From NCBI GenBank assembly GCA_020465985.1, contig JAANYP010007922.1:84270-148269 (forward strand): DNA of 64,000 nucleotides. The letters run 5' to 3'. How positions within the stretch are numbered: the stretch's first letter is position 1; each line of letters opens with the position of its first letter. The notes under the pieces are model-generated. The model had not been told where the DNA came from. It made no database searches and saw only the letters and a list, made by a program, of their open reading frames with translations. Source of the DNA: Centrapalus pauciflorus. Taxonomy: Eukaryota; Streptophyta; Magnoliopsida; Asterales; Asteraceae. The position numbers and the translations under genes were made by a program. This document shows, piece by piece, positions 29,856 through 43,480 of this stretch.

Positions 29856-30739
29856 TGATCGGGTACTATCCTTCCTTATTATTTACTAGTCTTTCTTTTA
29901 TTTTATTTTATTTTACCTTGTTATGCATTTAATTCCTTTATCGTAATTTCATTTTAAGTTCTTAGCCGAGTCCTATTTAAAGTTTTTAATGTTTATATAG
30001 TCTGTCATTTATTCCCCATTAGAGTCTTGTTTGCCGATCAAGCTGTGGAATATGATGATACTTAAAGAATATATGTGCGAGGGAATTGGCTAGTGTTGAC
30101 ATGATATTTTATAATTAAGAAAACGAGCCGTAGTAATAATTAAAATTTTTGCCATGTAAAATGAATTCAAGTACATTAAAATATATTTGGGCTTAAATAT
30201 AAGTAATGTGTCAAAAGATTTTGGAAACCCATGCAATAAGGGGGAGAGCTTAATCCTGTTTTAGCCTCAAAGTAATTTAATTATAGTCTAGATGGTTCGA
30301 GAAACTAAGTCCGTAGGGGTACCACTCATGCCTAATCCCCTAAAACCATTAGGTTTGGGAGCGGTTGACCGAAATCTCGTTACATGGACCATCTAGCTAA
30401 AATAGTGAAAAGAAAATAGATAGAAGCATGATATTAAAAAGAAAATTTGTTGTAAACATGCAAAGAGGAAAAAGATTATCGGAAGACCCACATGTTTTAA
30501 GTATTGTAACCTTGAGCTAAAATGGTATTTTCAAAGGTGAGATACATTATATAAATTATAAGAAAGAATATTTTAACTGAAAATGTCTTCATTTTACATG
30601 CTAAGAATTTTAATGCATTAGTACGAAGGCTAGCTTGACACAAAATTCCTAGACTCGCTGCCAATTCTTGCTCGTTACTTAGTTAGTGTTGATTCCAAAA
30701 GCTTGTTCGGGGACGACCAAGAGTTAAGTTGGGGAGATT
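29856..30739 (+). other. Athila-1 3' region before the LTR
   Basis: No gene. It contains an internal purine tract AAGGGGGAGAG at 30238-30248, conserved in Athila-2 at 61232-61242 with flanking text (CATGCAAT before, CTTAATC after). The terminal PPT GGGGAGA lies at 30731-30737, just before the LTR. Confidence 0.65.
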
Positions 30740-31720
30740 TGATAAGTTTATAATTTATATGGTTCTGAGTCATATTATGATCATTTTAAGCACCGATACT
30801 TCGTAAAATCCATATTATTACTCCAAGTTTGTATTTCACGGCCAAGATGATACGTTCCAGCACACGCCAGCTAAACCCTAGCCGCATCCGGGCGCTGGGG
30901 GGGGGGGGGGCACAGGCCTGCCCTGGGGTGGTGCCAATCCGCATTTTTCAGCCCTGGAAACTCTAATCTCGAATCTCTATAAATAGTGGAGGAGGGGCAG
31001 CTTTGAAGGGAGTCCCAACGTGTGTGCAAGTGTGCCGAAGCTCTGCCGGAGTGGATATACGATACGGGAACGAAGACGGTGGTTCGCAAGCTATCCTATG
31101 GCTCAGATCCGTGAGTGTGACGAGCATACGATGAGCGGCTAATCCCATTAGTCGTTTGCGGAGGATCTACGACTAAGTTTACTTTACTTTACTTTCATAT
31201 GTTTTGATGTATTTGTATTGAGCTAGATCCATTTTGTGTATGCAAATGATAAACATTTGGCTATGATTATGATTATGTGTTGCGACTGGTAAAAGCAAGA
31301 TAGTTAGGGATTAAGACGAGTATTAATGTTGCATACGCTATGCCGAGAGTTATTGGTTAAAATACATTTGATTAATTTAGTTGCGCAATTGATTATGTCT
31401 ATGTGGTCATTGTATGAAATTATAGTGAGTAATACTTATGCCGTGGTGATTCCGTGAATGGTTTTTCATATCTTGATTGTTATCTTCTTCGTTAGTTACT
31501 TCGTTCTTAATTTTAGTTACAAGCTATAGCAATTCATTACTCTAAACAACTCATTCAAATCCACGATTTCACAATTTAAATTCTTTCAATAAACTTATTA
31601 CTATAAGGTTAATAACCTAATCTTAATTACGACCACACTCCCTGTGGATTTGACCCATACTTCTCTATCTAATTAGTGGATTTTAGGTTCAAATCGGCGG
31701 GTCACAACGACGGTCCGTCA
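30740..31720 (+). repeat. Athila-1 3' LTR (981 bp)
   Basis: TGATAAG to GTCA, followed by TSD TGTCT. A run of 14 G at 30897-30910 and TATA box 30978-30985. Relative to the 5' LTR it lacks about 90 bp after GATGATA (near 30850) and about 46 bp after GATAGTT (near 31310), both at short direct repeats. Confidence 0.92.
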
Positions 31721-31725
31721 TGTCT

Positions 31726-31942
31726 TACAATTAAACATTCTCTCCATTAATCATTCAATTTCAGACCCCTAATCTAATGTTCGCATCCCTTCCAGAACTT
31801 CGCATCATCTTGCATCCGAAGTTCCATCCAAATTTCACATTCATCAGAAGTTCGTATCACATATGAAGTTCGCATCATCATCCAAACATCAGTTTCCACT
31901 TCACAAGGTCACTTTTCATAGCACTGCCTACCTACTTTCATC
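31726..31942 (+). other. copia-3 leader, right part
   Basis: Continuation of the leader that Athila-1 split. No gene; several loose AGTTCGCATC-like repeats between 31775 and 31890. Confidence 0.5.
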
Positions 31943-32432
31943 GTGTCAAGAGAAGCTCTTGTGTTAGGATCTAAGAACAAACCACTAGTGCTCTATCCAG
32001 ACGAATATGAGCAATGGCAAAAGCGGTTCTTTAAATTTGTGAGCATGCAACTAATGGGGCATGTCATGATTCAGTCCATCAACGAAGGACTTTCTATTTT
32101 CAATTCTGACAATCCTGCAGTTGCCACTTCTATTCCTCCCATCCCAGCTACCAAAGAACCACGGGGGTCCACAGGATAACAAGGGGAGAGACACATGCTG
32201 CTGATCATAAAGCAAAACAATTTTTGTAAAAGGCCCTATCCATAGACATCTTTGTGAGTGTTGATAGCAAGATGTCCTCTAAGGATATGTGGGATGAACG
32301 GGAGATGCAAATGCTTGGAGCTGATTTGAATGACCAGGCAAAGATTGAGGAGCCTAAGGCCAAATTTCTGAGTTTAGAGCAAAGGATGGTGAATCCCTAC
32401 AAGCTACCACCATCATTCGGTTTTGCACTGTG
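31943..32432 (+). pseudogene. gag: copia-3 gag, 5' part
   Basis: Begins at a GTG where an ATG would be expected (SREALVLGSKNKPLVLYPDEYEQWQKRF), the copia Gag N-terminal region, stops at 32177, and continues in a second ORF from 32254 (KMSSKDMWDERE). It is cut at 32432 by gypsy-2 and resumes at 41963. Start loss and stops show an old copy. Confidence 0.7.
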
Positions 32433-33651
32433 TGTGAAGACCACCCCTCACGGGGCGGTAGACACGAGTCTAGGTCCCATATCATGCAATACGATATCAA
32501 TCAAACTAAGATAGAGTAATTAAGTGCGTAATATTATATTACAGTACAAGCATATTAAGATTAAGTTTAATACAGTTTTACGGTTTTCAAATTAAACTTA
32601 TAAAGGGTACTATCTAATCTAGTTTATGTCATCACACAATCAAGATAAATCTACCCAGAACACCACAATATAATCATCCAATCTGTACCAAAATGGTTTG
32701 CTGGGTAGAGGTCTATGAAAATTTTACTTGATTCTTGTATGACCTAAGTACTAGGTCCGGCAGGTGACTTTCCTTTATCTTTTCCTGTAAAAATGTTAAT
32801 GTAGCAACCGTAAGCAATGCTTAGTGAGTAAATAGATTTTCAAATCAACATGCATAGTCAAGCGGATCATCATAAGTCTAGCGTGATATGTCAAGGCTGC
32901 CGCTATAGCCACTCATGATTGAGACATAGAAGTCAAAGAGTCGGATGATGCTCAAGCCATGCTCACGCTTAAATCGTGGGGATCGGCCACATACTGGGCT
33001 AGCTACCAGTAAATCAACATGGCGGAACATCGGAGGTCATTACCAAGTTCAATAGAACTGGTGAAATAGCCAGGTCTAGAACGATAGACCAATAAGGCTA
33101 ATCAAGCTGAATCAATATGTCTAGTATATTCAATGATGAAACATACGTAATCAAGTCATGATAGCAATAATCTCAAAGCAATGTCAGAAATGAACTGTGA
33201 ATGCAATTACATATGAAGTGATAAGTCAAATAGCTATCATGATCCACTGGACAACACCGAACCATAGTGTGCACAGGTGACAATCCAACTAATAATATGA
33301 ATGTCAAATCAATCTAGCATCAACAATATGTCTCAACCGGAAATTCAAGCATGTTAAATCTGAATATCTATAACTCAAAGATCTGGGGTCTTTATCAAAC
33401 AGATGTAAAATTTGCCACCTGAGTTATCTCAGGATTTATCTTTGTCAATCTGTTCTCTGTCAATTCAAATTTTTGACCCACTTTAAATCTTTAAATCAAT
33501 GTTCAGAATTTCACTGAACCTGTCCAGAATTATCATATCAATATCATCATCTTTTATCTTTAAAATCTTTATTTTATCTGATTCTGAAAACTTGTTCATT
33601 CATAAATCATTCTTTCAATAATATTCTTTGTTTCATAAATTCTCAAAGGTC

Positions 33652-33702
<51 letters not shown>
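33652..33702. repeat. TA microsatellite in gypsy-2 left LTR
   Basis: About 51 bp of TA repeats with one C interruption at 33678. The right LTR has 109 bp uninterrupted. Confidence 0.9.
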
Positions 33703-33767
33703 TAATATATATACTAATTTTGCTAACTATCTTGTTATTTTATGCGTTGACCATGTATTTTATTCAA

Positions 33768-34110
33768 TATATTCGAATTTAAGAAGTGGGTTTCGAATTT
33801 AGGCAATAAATTCGAATTATGAACATTAAATTCGAATTCCCATTTCAAATATAGGGTTAAAGTCAAAGCTCATTCTCGAATTTAATATCAAATTCGAACA
33901 CCATCTCGAGTTTATGTGCAAATTAGAACATATGAGTCAAATATGAAGTCAAAATCAAATTCCCATTTCGATTTTAATGTTCAAAAATCAACCCAAATTC
34001 GACTTTATGGACAAAGTCGAATCCTATTTCAATTTTCAGGATTAAATTCCAATAGATTCTCGATTTTAACTAAATTTCAAGTTTGTTCTATATATTTTGA
34101 ATTTGTTCAT
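33768..34110. repeat. YTCGAR / AATTCGAATT array (gypsy-2 left LTR)
   Basis: At least seven YTCGAR sites and several one-base variants (TTCGAC, TTCGAT, TTAGAA). The right LTR (41028-41350) keeps more intact sites, for example where the left has AATTAGAA, so this copy has been losing CpG sites. Confidence 0.7.
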
Positions 34111-34476
34111 ATTTTATAGCTTTAAATCATTCATTTCTAAGTCTAAATAATGAATATATTAAGTAATAAGCCTAAGTTTTATTATATTATACATAATCTA
34201 GTTAAAACTTAGCTTTAATCACTCAAGAAATGACAAATTCGAATTTTATCATCAAAACCGAAAATATGAAAGCTAAAATAGTCGATTTTTACCTTGAATT
34301 CGTATGAAATGAAACATGTAACAGTAGATTCGTGTAGTATTCTCAGAGATCTTTCCAACGATATATAAAACTCAAGAATCGGTCGGTCGGTTTGGAAGTA
34401 AATCTAGAGAGAAGTAGAGATGGAGTAGAGAGAGAGTTTGATTTGGAAATGAATAATTAAAATAATCTTAATTACG

Positions 34477-34484
34477 TTTATATA
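34477..34484 (-). promoter_or_regulatory. TATA box, gypsy-2 left LTR
   Basis: TATATAAA on the - strand, followed downstream by a CT-rich stretch. The same layout occurs in the right LTR (41730-41737) and in both gypsy-3 LTRs. Confidence 0.65.
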
Positions 34485-34710
34485 CTTCATCTAATTATAT
34501 TTGCTACTTAACCCACTTTTATTTCTGTATCTTATATCTCTTTTATTTTATTATCTTTAATAATTATTAAATCATAATCTTTAAATATTTATATAATTCA
34601 ATTAATATTTCATAACTTGATTAAATTATAAATCAAATAATATAATAATATTACATTATCGGTTCGAAAATACTGAATTTAAGACTAGATAAAAAAGTTA
34701 GCTTGTTACA

Positions 34711-35964
34711 GAATGGGCTCCACCACGCACAAACTTCGTCCCCGAAGTTAGCTATGTTCGAACAGACTGGGATATGTTACTTTCATGACATCTTCAGATT
34801 CCCAAGACTGATGCGAACCTTTTTGGTGTTTCCACTGGACGAGCACCATTTTTATATCTTTATTTCTAAGCTTCTTGGTCTTCGAGTCCAGAATACATTC
34901 TGGCTCTTCAACCACTCTAAGCATTTCATCAACTTGCAAGTTAACCTGTGGTATTTGAACTTCTCTTTCGTCTGCTAAGCTCTTTCTCAAATGACTGATA
35001 TGGAATACAGGATGTATTCCGGATAAGTCTGCTGGCAGTTCAAGACGATAAGATTGATTTCCTAGCTTTTCGACAATCTTGAACGGACCGATGAATCTTG
35101 GAGCTAGCTTGTTTCTCTTAATAAATCTTACCACATTCTTCATTGGAGATACTTTCAGCATCACCCAATCATTAACCGCAAAGCTTATAGATCTGTGCCG
35201 ATTATCATAATAAGACTTCTGCCTGCTTTGAGCTTCAAGTATATTCCTTCTGACTAGCTGAATCTTCTCATGAGTCAACTGTAGAAGGGCAGGTCCTGCT
35301 ATTGCCGATTCACCTGTTTCGCGCCAACAGGTGGGAGTTTTGCATTTTCTTACGTACAAAGCTTCAAAAGGAGTCATCTTGATCGTTGAATGATAACTGT
35401 TATTATACGAGAATTTGACCAGAGGCAAGTGGTCATCCCAGTTACCACCCAGATCAAGAATACAGGCACGAAACATATCTTCGTGAGTTAGGATAGTACG
35501 CTCACTCTGGCCATCTACATTAGGATGATAAGCAGTACTCATAGAGATCCGAGTACCCATCCTGTATTGTAGAGCTTGCCAGAATTTAGATGTGAAGCGA
35601 CTATCACATCAGATACGATAGACTTTGGCACACCATGACGAGAAATTATTTCGGTGATGTATAGCTGTGCCAATCTATCAAGGGAGTACGTCTCTTTCAT
35701 CGGTATGAAGTGAGCTGACTTTGTTAATCGGTCCACGACTACCCAAATGGAGTCGTGCTGTCTCTTGGTTTCCGGCAACTTCGTGATGAAGTCCATTGTT
35801 ATATGTTCCCACTTCAACTCAGGAACTGACAGTGGTTGCATATCCCCGAAGGTTTTCTGATGTTCTGCCTTAACCATCTGACAGACTCTGCAGCTTTCAA
35901 CACATTTACCGATGTCTTTCTTCATTCCTGGCCACCAATATTCGGCTTTCATATCAAAATACAT
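34711..35964 (-). pseudogene. pol: gypsy-2 integrase and chromodomain-like tail
   Basis: ORF 35539-35964 has the zinc-binding end (CVESCRVCQMVKAEHQ) and catalytic D in ITMDFITKLP. ORF 34748-35560 has the later core with E in GQSERTILTHEDM, WDDHLPLVKFSYNNSYH, VNDWVMLKVSPMK, then a C-terminal VLVQWKHQKGSHQSWE segment like a degenerate chromodomain. A frameshift near 35550 separates the two and removes the SDRDSRF context. Inactive. Confidence 0.85.
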
Positions 35965-36887
35965 CTTTGAGCTGCCAGGATGAATAGATAACTTGGACTA
36001 ATGGGCTTCAGATAGAAGAGTGTTACGGATAGAACCATATTTAGGACTCCAGATTCGGTTTCCCTTGAGACAATGAAGTCCCAAATGATTCATAGATTGG
36101 AATTGTAATTGCCCTTTGAGATTTTCAGCACTTATATTTTCTTCTTTCAACGCTTCGGCTTAAGCAGTTCTGATATCTTCAATATGATCGTAAGAGAATA
36201 CTACAGGAGTCAGGGCATAGCAACACTTTTCCGGATATACTTTCCTACTCAAAGCATCCACTACAACATTAGCTTTGCCGGGATGATATTGGATCTCGCA
36301 ATCATAGTCCTTGATATGTTCCAAGGACCGTCGCTGTTTCGAATTCAGATCCTTTTGAGTAAATAGATGTTTGGGACTCTTATGATCGGTGTAAAGCTGA
36401 CACCGAGTCCCATAAAGATAATGTCGCTAGATTTTTAATGCAAAGGTAACGGCAGCCAACTCAAGATCATGAGTTGGTGCACTTTTCTCGTAGTCTTTCA
36501 ATTGCCTTGAGGCGTAGGCAATAACTTTTCCCCTTTGCATGAGGACACATGCTAAGCCAGTACCAGATGCATCGCTATAGACAACGAAATCATCATTCCG
36601 TCTGGTAAGGCTAGGATCGGCGCTTGAATCAGTTTCTGTTTCAACGTTTCAAATGCCTCTTGCTGTTTATCAGTCCATACGAAAGGAGTGTTCTTTCGTG
36701 TTAACATTGTGAGTGGCACAACGATCTTCGAGAAGTCCTTAATGAATCGCCGATAGTATCCGGCCAATCCAAGGAAACTTTTAATTTCGGAGGCATTACG
36801 AGGCGTTTGCCATTTTTGAACGACCTCGAGTTTAGAAGGATCAACTGAAATACCTTCGCCAGATATGACATGGCCAAGGAATTGGAT
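35965..36887 (-). pseudogene. pol: gypsy-2 RNase H and RT thumb fragments
   Basis: Coding similarity to gypsy-3 is continuous but interrupted. ORF 36552-36767 contains AGYYRRFIKDFSKI and KQQEAFETLKQKLIQAPILALP. RNase H is readable only across stops (TDHKSPKHLF-like near 36380). No usable ORF. Confidence 0.75.
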
Positions 36888-36971
36888 CTAGAAAGAAATC
36901 AGAGTGAAATTTCAAGTTTTGTTTCAATCAAAGAACGCTTAGGAACGAGTCAAGACAATATAAAGTTGTAT
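36888..36971. other. 84-bp insertion in gypsy-2 RT
   Basis: The RT reading CEFWLRQIQ..FLGHVISG, continuous in gypsy-3, is split here by 84 bp of unrelated AT-rich sequence containing a stop. No clear inverted repeats; possibly filler DNA from break repair. Confidence 0.6.
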
Positions 36972-38630
36972 TTGTCTGAGCCAGAATTCGCACTTAGAGA
37001 ATTTTGCGTAGAGTCTTTCTTTTCTCAGTAACTCTAGCAATTGTCGTAAATGAATAGAATGATCAGCCTCCGTTTTGGAGTAAATCAGAATATCGTCTAT
37101 GAATACGATAACTGACTTATCCAGCATCGGTCTGCACACGCGATTCATGAGGTCCATGAACGCCGCTGGTGCATTTGTTAAGCCGAACGGCATCACGAGA
37201 AATTCGTAATGACCGTATCGTGTTCGGAAGGCTGTTTTCGGAACATCCTCATCTCTTACTTTCAATTGATGATACCCAGAACGAAGATCAATCTTGGAGA
37301 AATAACTGGCTCCTTGTAGCTGATCGAATAAATCGTCAATTCTGGGCAAAGGATACTTATTCTTTAAAGTGACTTTGTTCAACTCACGGTAATCGATGCA
37401 CATTCGTAGAGTTCCGTCTTTCTTCTTTACAAATAAGACAGGTGCACCCCACGGACATGAACTCGGTCGGATAAATCCCTTTTCTAACAGCTCTTTCAAT
37501 TGCTTTGACATTTCCTGCATTTCTGCAGGTGCAAGTCTGTAGGGAGCTTTGGCGATGGGAGCCGCACCAGGAACTAAGTCAATGCCGAATTCGACTTGAC
37601 GTTCCGGTGGCACTCCAGAACTATCGTCAGGGAATACGTCTGGGAAGTCACAGACGATTGGAATATCAGAAATAGATTTCTTGCTGGCTTCAGAGATAGA
37701 TTCAGACGAGACAAAACATAGATATGATTCGTGACCTTTAGATAGATATTTATGCGCTTTGTCAACTGAAATGAAGCAGTGAGCACCTTTTCGCTTCTCG
37801 CCTTTTATTTCTAACACTCGGCCGTCTGAATATTTAATTCTGATGATTCGGCGGCTGCAGACGATCGTAGCCTCGTTATTCATTAGCCAGTACATGCTGA
37901 TGATGACGTCGAACTCTTTCAGCGGAATCGGGATAAGGTCGAGGTTGAACACGATATTGTCAACAAGCAGAGTACAATTTTGGTATACGGAATCAGCCAT
38001 AACATAGTTGTTACTGGCTGTCTCAATATCAAGTATCACAGGGAGTTTTGATGGAGTTTTGGATAGTCTTCGAGCAAAAGCAGTAGATATAAAGGAATGA
38101 CTAGCGCCAGAATCAAATAATACGCGAGCAGGGATTGAGTTAAGCATGAACGTACCGGTAACTACGTCAGGGGTTTCCTTTACTTCTTCGGATGTTATCT
38201 GAAATGCTCGAGTCCTTGCGGTAGGAGTTGAAGCTGAGCTTTTCATCGTAGACCCTCCGGCTGACGATTGTGACTGAACTCGTGGTCCACTACGACACTG
38301 ATACATGAAGCGTCCGCGCTTTCCGCATTTTGCCCATCCGAGTCCTCGCTGTGGACACTCTTCACTACTGTGACCAATTCTGTTGCAAGCAAAGCATGTG
38401 ACGTCGTCTGGGTTACATAATCCCATGTGTGACCTTCTGCTTCTTTTACAAAATCGGGGCTCATTTGTGAGGGAATAGGCTTGGACATTCTGTGGCGAAC
38501 TGTACTGCTGAGATTGCTGATGTTGCTGGGACTGAGACTTGTTTGGCCTGAAGAATCTGCCGAATCTCTGTTTCTTCGGAGGAGATGGACATGTCGGGTT
38601 TTTCTGATGGAGCATAGAGCTGATCACCAT
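36939..38630 (-). pseudogene. pol: gypsy-2 nucleocapsid, protease and RT
   Basis: A 563-codon ORF: CFACNRIGHSSEEC zinc knuckle, protease ARVLFDSGASHSFIS, and RT with WGAPVLFVKKKDGTLRMCIDYRELN, LPRIDDLFDQLQGASYFSKIDLRSGYHQ and FIDDILIYS. All RT aspartates in these motifs are present, but the frame ends in the 84-bp insertion and the upstream gag is broken. Very similar to the equivalent part of gypsy-3. Confidence 0.88.
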
Positions 38631-39411
38631 ACTCTAGGTATCCTCTCTCGATCTGTCTGGCCGCTTCCACCATATCCAGATAGGGCTTATACTTTATCGC
38701 GCTCATCGGATGTCGGTATCTTGGGTTGAGTCCTCTGCGAAATCTATTCATCTTCCTTTCCTCAGTAGCTACTTGATACGAGGAGTAGCCACACAGTCGC
38801 GAGACTTCATGCTCGTATTCATCAACAGTTTTGATTCCATGAGTCAGCTGCATCAGTTGAACCTCCATCTTGTCTTGTTGGTCGATCGAACAATATTTTG
38901 CGTTAAACATGTCTAAAAACTACTCCCATTCTAGAGTCTGGATAACTTCTTCGCCGTAAATGCTCCTTTGAGTCTTGCACCAAGCACGGGCAGCGCCGAC
39001 GAACAACGCAGAAGCATAACTCACTTTCTTTGAATCTAAGAAGTTAGAGATTCTAAATATCTCTTCAGTATGGCTGATCCAATCCATCGCCTAAATTGGA
39101 TTTACGGTACCCTCAAAGTTCAGGGCACCGCTCGCTTTAAAATCTTTAAATTTACAACCTTTTGGCTGTACAACTTGGGTTTCAGGATTTGAGTTATCAG
39201 AATCAGTTTCATCATTCTGGACTTGTTTATCTTTCCGCTTATTCTTTTTATCATCACGTCTTTTAGCTTCGGCCTCATCTCTGGCCTGAAACTGTTCTTG
39301 CATAATCTTATTTTGTTGTTTTGAGTGTTGGGCTAAAAGTTGTTGCATCATTTCAAACATTTGCTGTGGGGTCATGTTGTTGGGGATGTCACCTGATCCT
39401 GATCCTGACAT
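38461..39411 (-). pseudogene. gag: gypsy-2 gag
   Basis: ORF 39091-39411 begins MSGSGSGDIPNNMTPQQMF, then a charged region (RDEAEAKRRDDKKNKRKDK) and ends before the capsid core. ORF 38461-38910 carries the later capsid (MFNAKYCSIDQQDKMEVQLM, GLNPRYRHPMSAI). Stops and shifts in 38911-39090 and near 38600 break it. Confidence 0.8.
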
Positions 39412-39596
39412 CTTCTATTGAAAATTAAAATCATTCAACTATCAGTTTATAGACTTAGATTTATGTACCCTTTTTCCCATCCTAACAGTCTGTACATCCT
39501 ATCTCAGTTCAAACCACCTAAATGATTGATACATATGTATTGCTTTAGTTTGAGATCAAGTATACTCACATAATACTTGATTCACTCAAACTATGG

Positions 39597-39608
39597 GCTC
39601 TGATACCA
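39597..39608 (-). other. Primer-binding site, tRNA-iMet type (gypsy-2)
   Basis: The - strand reads TGGTATCAGAGC three bases after the LTR end; a 12-base perfect match, as usual for chromovirus-type gypsy elements. Confidence 0.9.
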
Positions 39609-39611
39609 TCC

Positions 39612-41962
<2,351 letters not shown>

Positions 41963-43480
41963 CTATGCTAAATGAACTCAACAATTTGAAAATCTCAAGG
42001 ATATAGATGATATAAACATCTAGTTTTTGTCTTCTATGCCACTAGAATGGGGTATTGTTTGTCTGGCAGTTCAGTGGGTTCTTGATCTAAGTAAGATTTC
42101 TGTCAGTATCTTGCTCAAAGAGCTTAGGAAATACCAGGGCGATGGATGCACACAAGTAGATGACCAACTCTGTGGCCTCTTTGCTGTTAATTGTGAACAA
42201 TATTTCCATGGCCAACGACTCTTTGACACTGTTATCCAACAAAACAGATGTCCTTGAACCAGTAGAACCCCAACCACCCACACATTTGTATCCCTTAACT
42301 GGATCCTTTTCCACCTACCCACAACATAATCCATCTCTATTTCCTGCCTATAGAGAACCTCCTGATGATGAGGAGGCTGAAATTCATGAACAGGTGGCTT
42401 TACTATCACTTCTGGACCAACAACCAGTAGAGATACGATACATGTCCCAGGCAGCATACTGAAGAGATGGGAGATGAGAGATTGGAGGATCGGGATGATA
42501 GGATGAGAGATGTTAGGATTGAACGAAGGAGAGATAACCATGAAGCAAAAAGGTATGATGATCGGAGAGATAGAAGATATGAGAGACGGTATGATGATCA
42601 TATAGACTACTGGGATGATCACGCACTTAGACAGGCTATATCAGCACAGAGAGGATAATAGGAGAGATAATCACCATTGGGAGGACACTCGAGACTCTCA
42701 ACAGGCAGACAAGAGGCCGTAAAGAAGAGTAGAGCGACCGAGAAGGGAGGACAGCAAGCCTGCCGACGGCCGATGATGCTATAAGTGTAGAAAACTCAGT
42801 CACTTCGCTCGTGAATGCAAAAATCAATACGAACATGACTTGGGTTACTAGGAATGAAAGGTGGTCTGTCTTAAGAAACGGGCAGTTGCGATGGTTCGTG
42901 GCTCAAGAGGATTACTCGGTGGACGAGGAGTCTGATTATGAAGAAGAACGAGGCTGGAACTGCTATATGGCGGACCGGGTTAATCGTTCTGCATCCTGTT
43001 TGATGACCAAGCCCGGGGATGCAGAATGTTCCACATCAGACTCTAAGACTAGTGAGGTACATTCCCTTTACTTTCATCAATCCTTAAATGCTAAATTTGT
43101 AAGAAATGAATGTAAATGGCACACACAAATTCTTGAGTTAAAAAATAAATATAACGCATGAAAAGAAAAGTCTGTGAAAGCTGAACAATTAGTTTAAACT
43201 ATCATGGAACAATCAGAATCTTTCGAGAAAAATTGGCTAAATGAACATAATCTTGTAAAAACTTTCTTACACGAAAAGGTTATGGCTGAGGACAAGAACA
43301 CTTACCTTAAGAATTGTATCGATACAATTACTATGGTAAAGACTTCTTTGAAGTTAGAATTATCTGTTTTGACAAAACGCCTTGAGTCTTTGAATGTGGA
43401 AAAATTGGAAAATGAGAGAAATTACAAAATGATTGAGAGAGAGAATAGGTTTGTACTCCCGTATAAAACACCTTGACGAT
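41963..43480 (+). pseudogene. gag: copia-3 gag, 3' part
   Basis: Resumes after gypsy-2. Readable Gag blocks include FLSSMPLEWGIVCLAVQW (near 42030), a charged Arg/Asp region, and a zinc knuckle CYKCRKLSHFAREC near 42778-42819 with a frameshift beside it. Then come ORF 42811-43161 and ORF 43204-43476, rich in Lys, Glu and Leu and probably coiled coil. The knuckle-then-coiled-coil order parallels copia-2 Gag. Many stops. Confidence 0.65.

Larger units (their letters stand above)
1460..31720 (+). mobile_element. Athila-1: Ty3/gypsy Athila-lineage retrotransposon carrying nested insertions
   Basis: Bounded by LTRs 1460-2575 and 30740-31720, both starting TGATAAG and ending GTCA, with perfect 5-bp target duplications TGTCT at 1455-1459 and 31721-31725. 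Its own sequence is about 10.5 kb once the solo LTR and the copia block are subtracted, normal for Athila. The order is LTR, tRNA-Asp PBS, gag, protease, RT/RNase H, integrase, env-like ORF, LTR. The lineage is shown by the DLGAS protease motif, the Athila-style RT and integrase, the tRNA-Asp PBS and the env-like third ORF. Frameshifts, stops and lost catalytic residues make it defective. It is inserted in the leader of copia-3. Confidence 0.92.
32433..34710 (-). repeat. gypsy-2 3' LTR (left copy, 2278 bp)
   Basis: Contains an interrupted TA microsatellite (33652-33702), a partly decayed YTCGAR cluster (about 33768-33910), a GAGA-rich patch near 34405-34436 and a TATA box on the - strand at 34477-34484. 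Confidence 0.9.
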
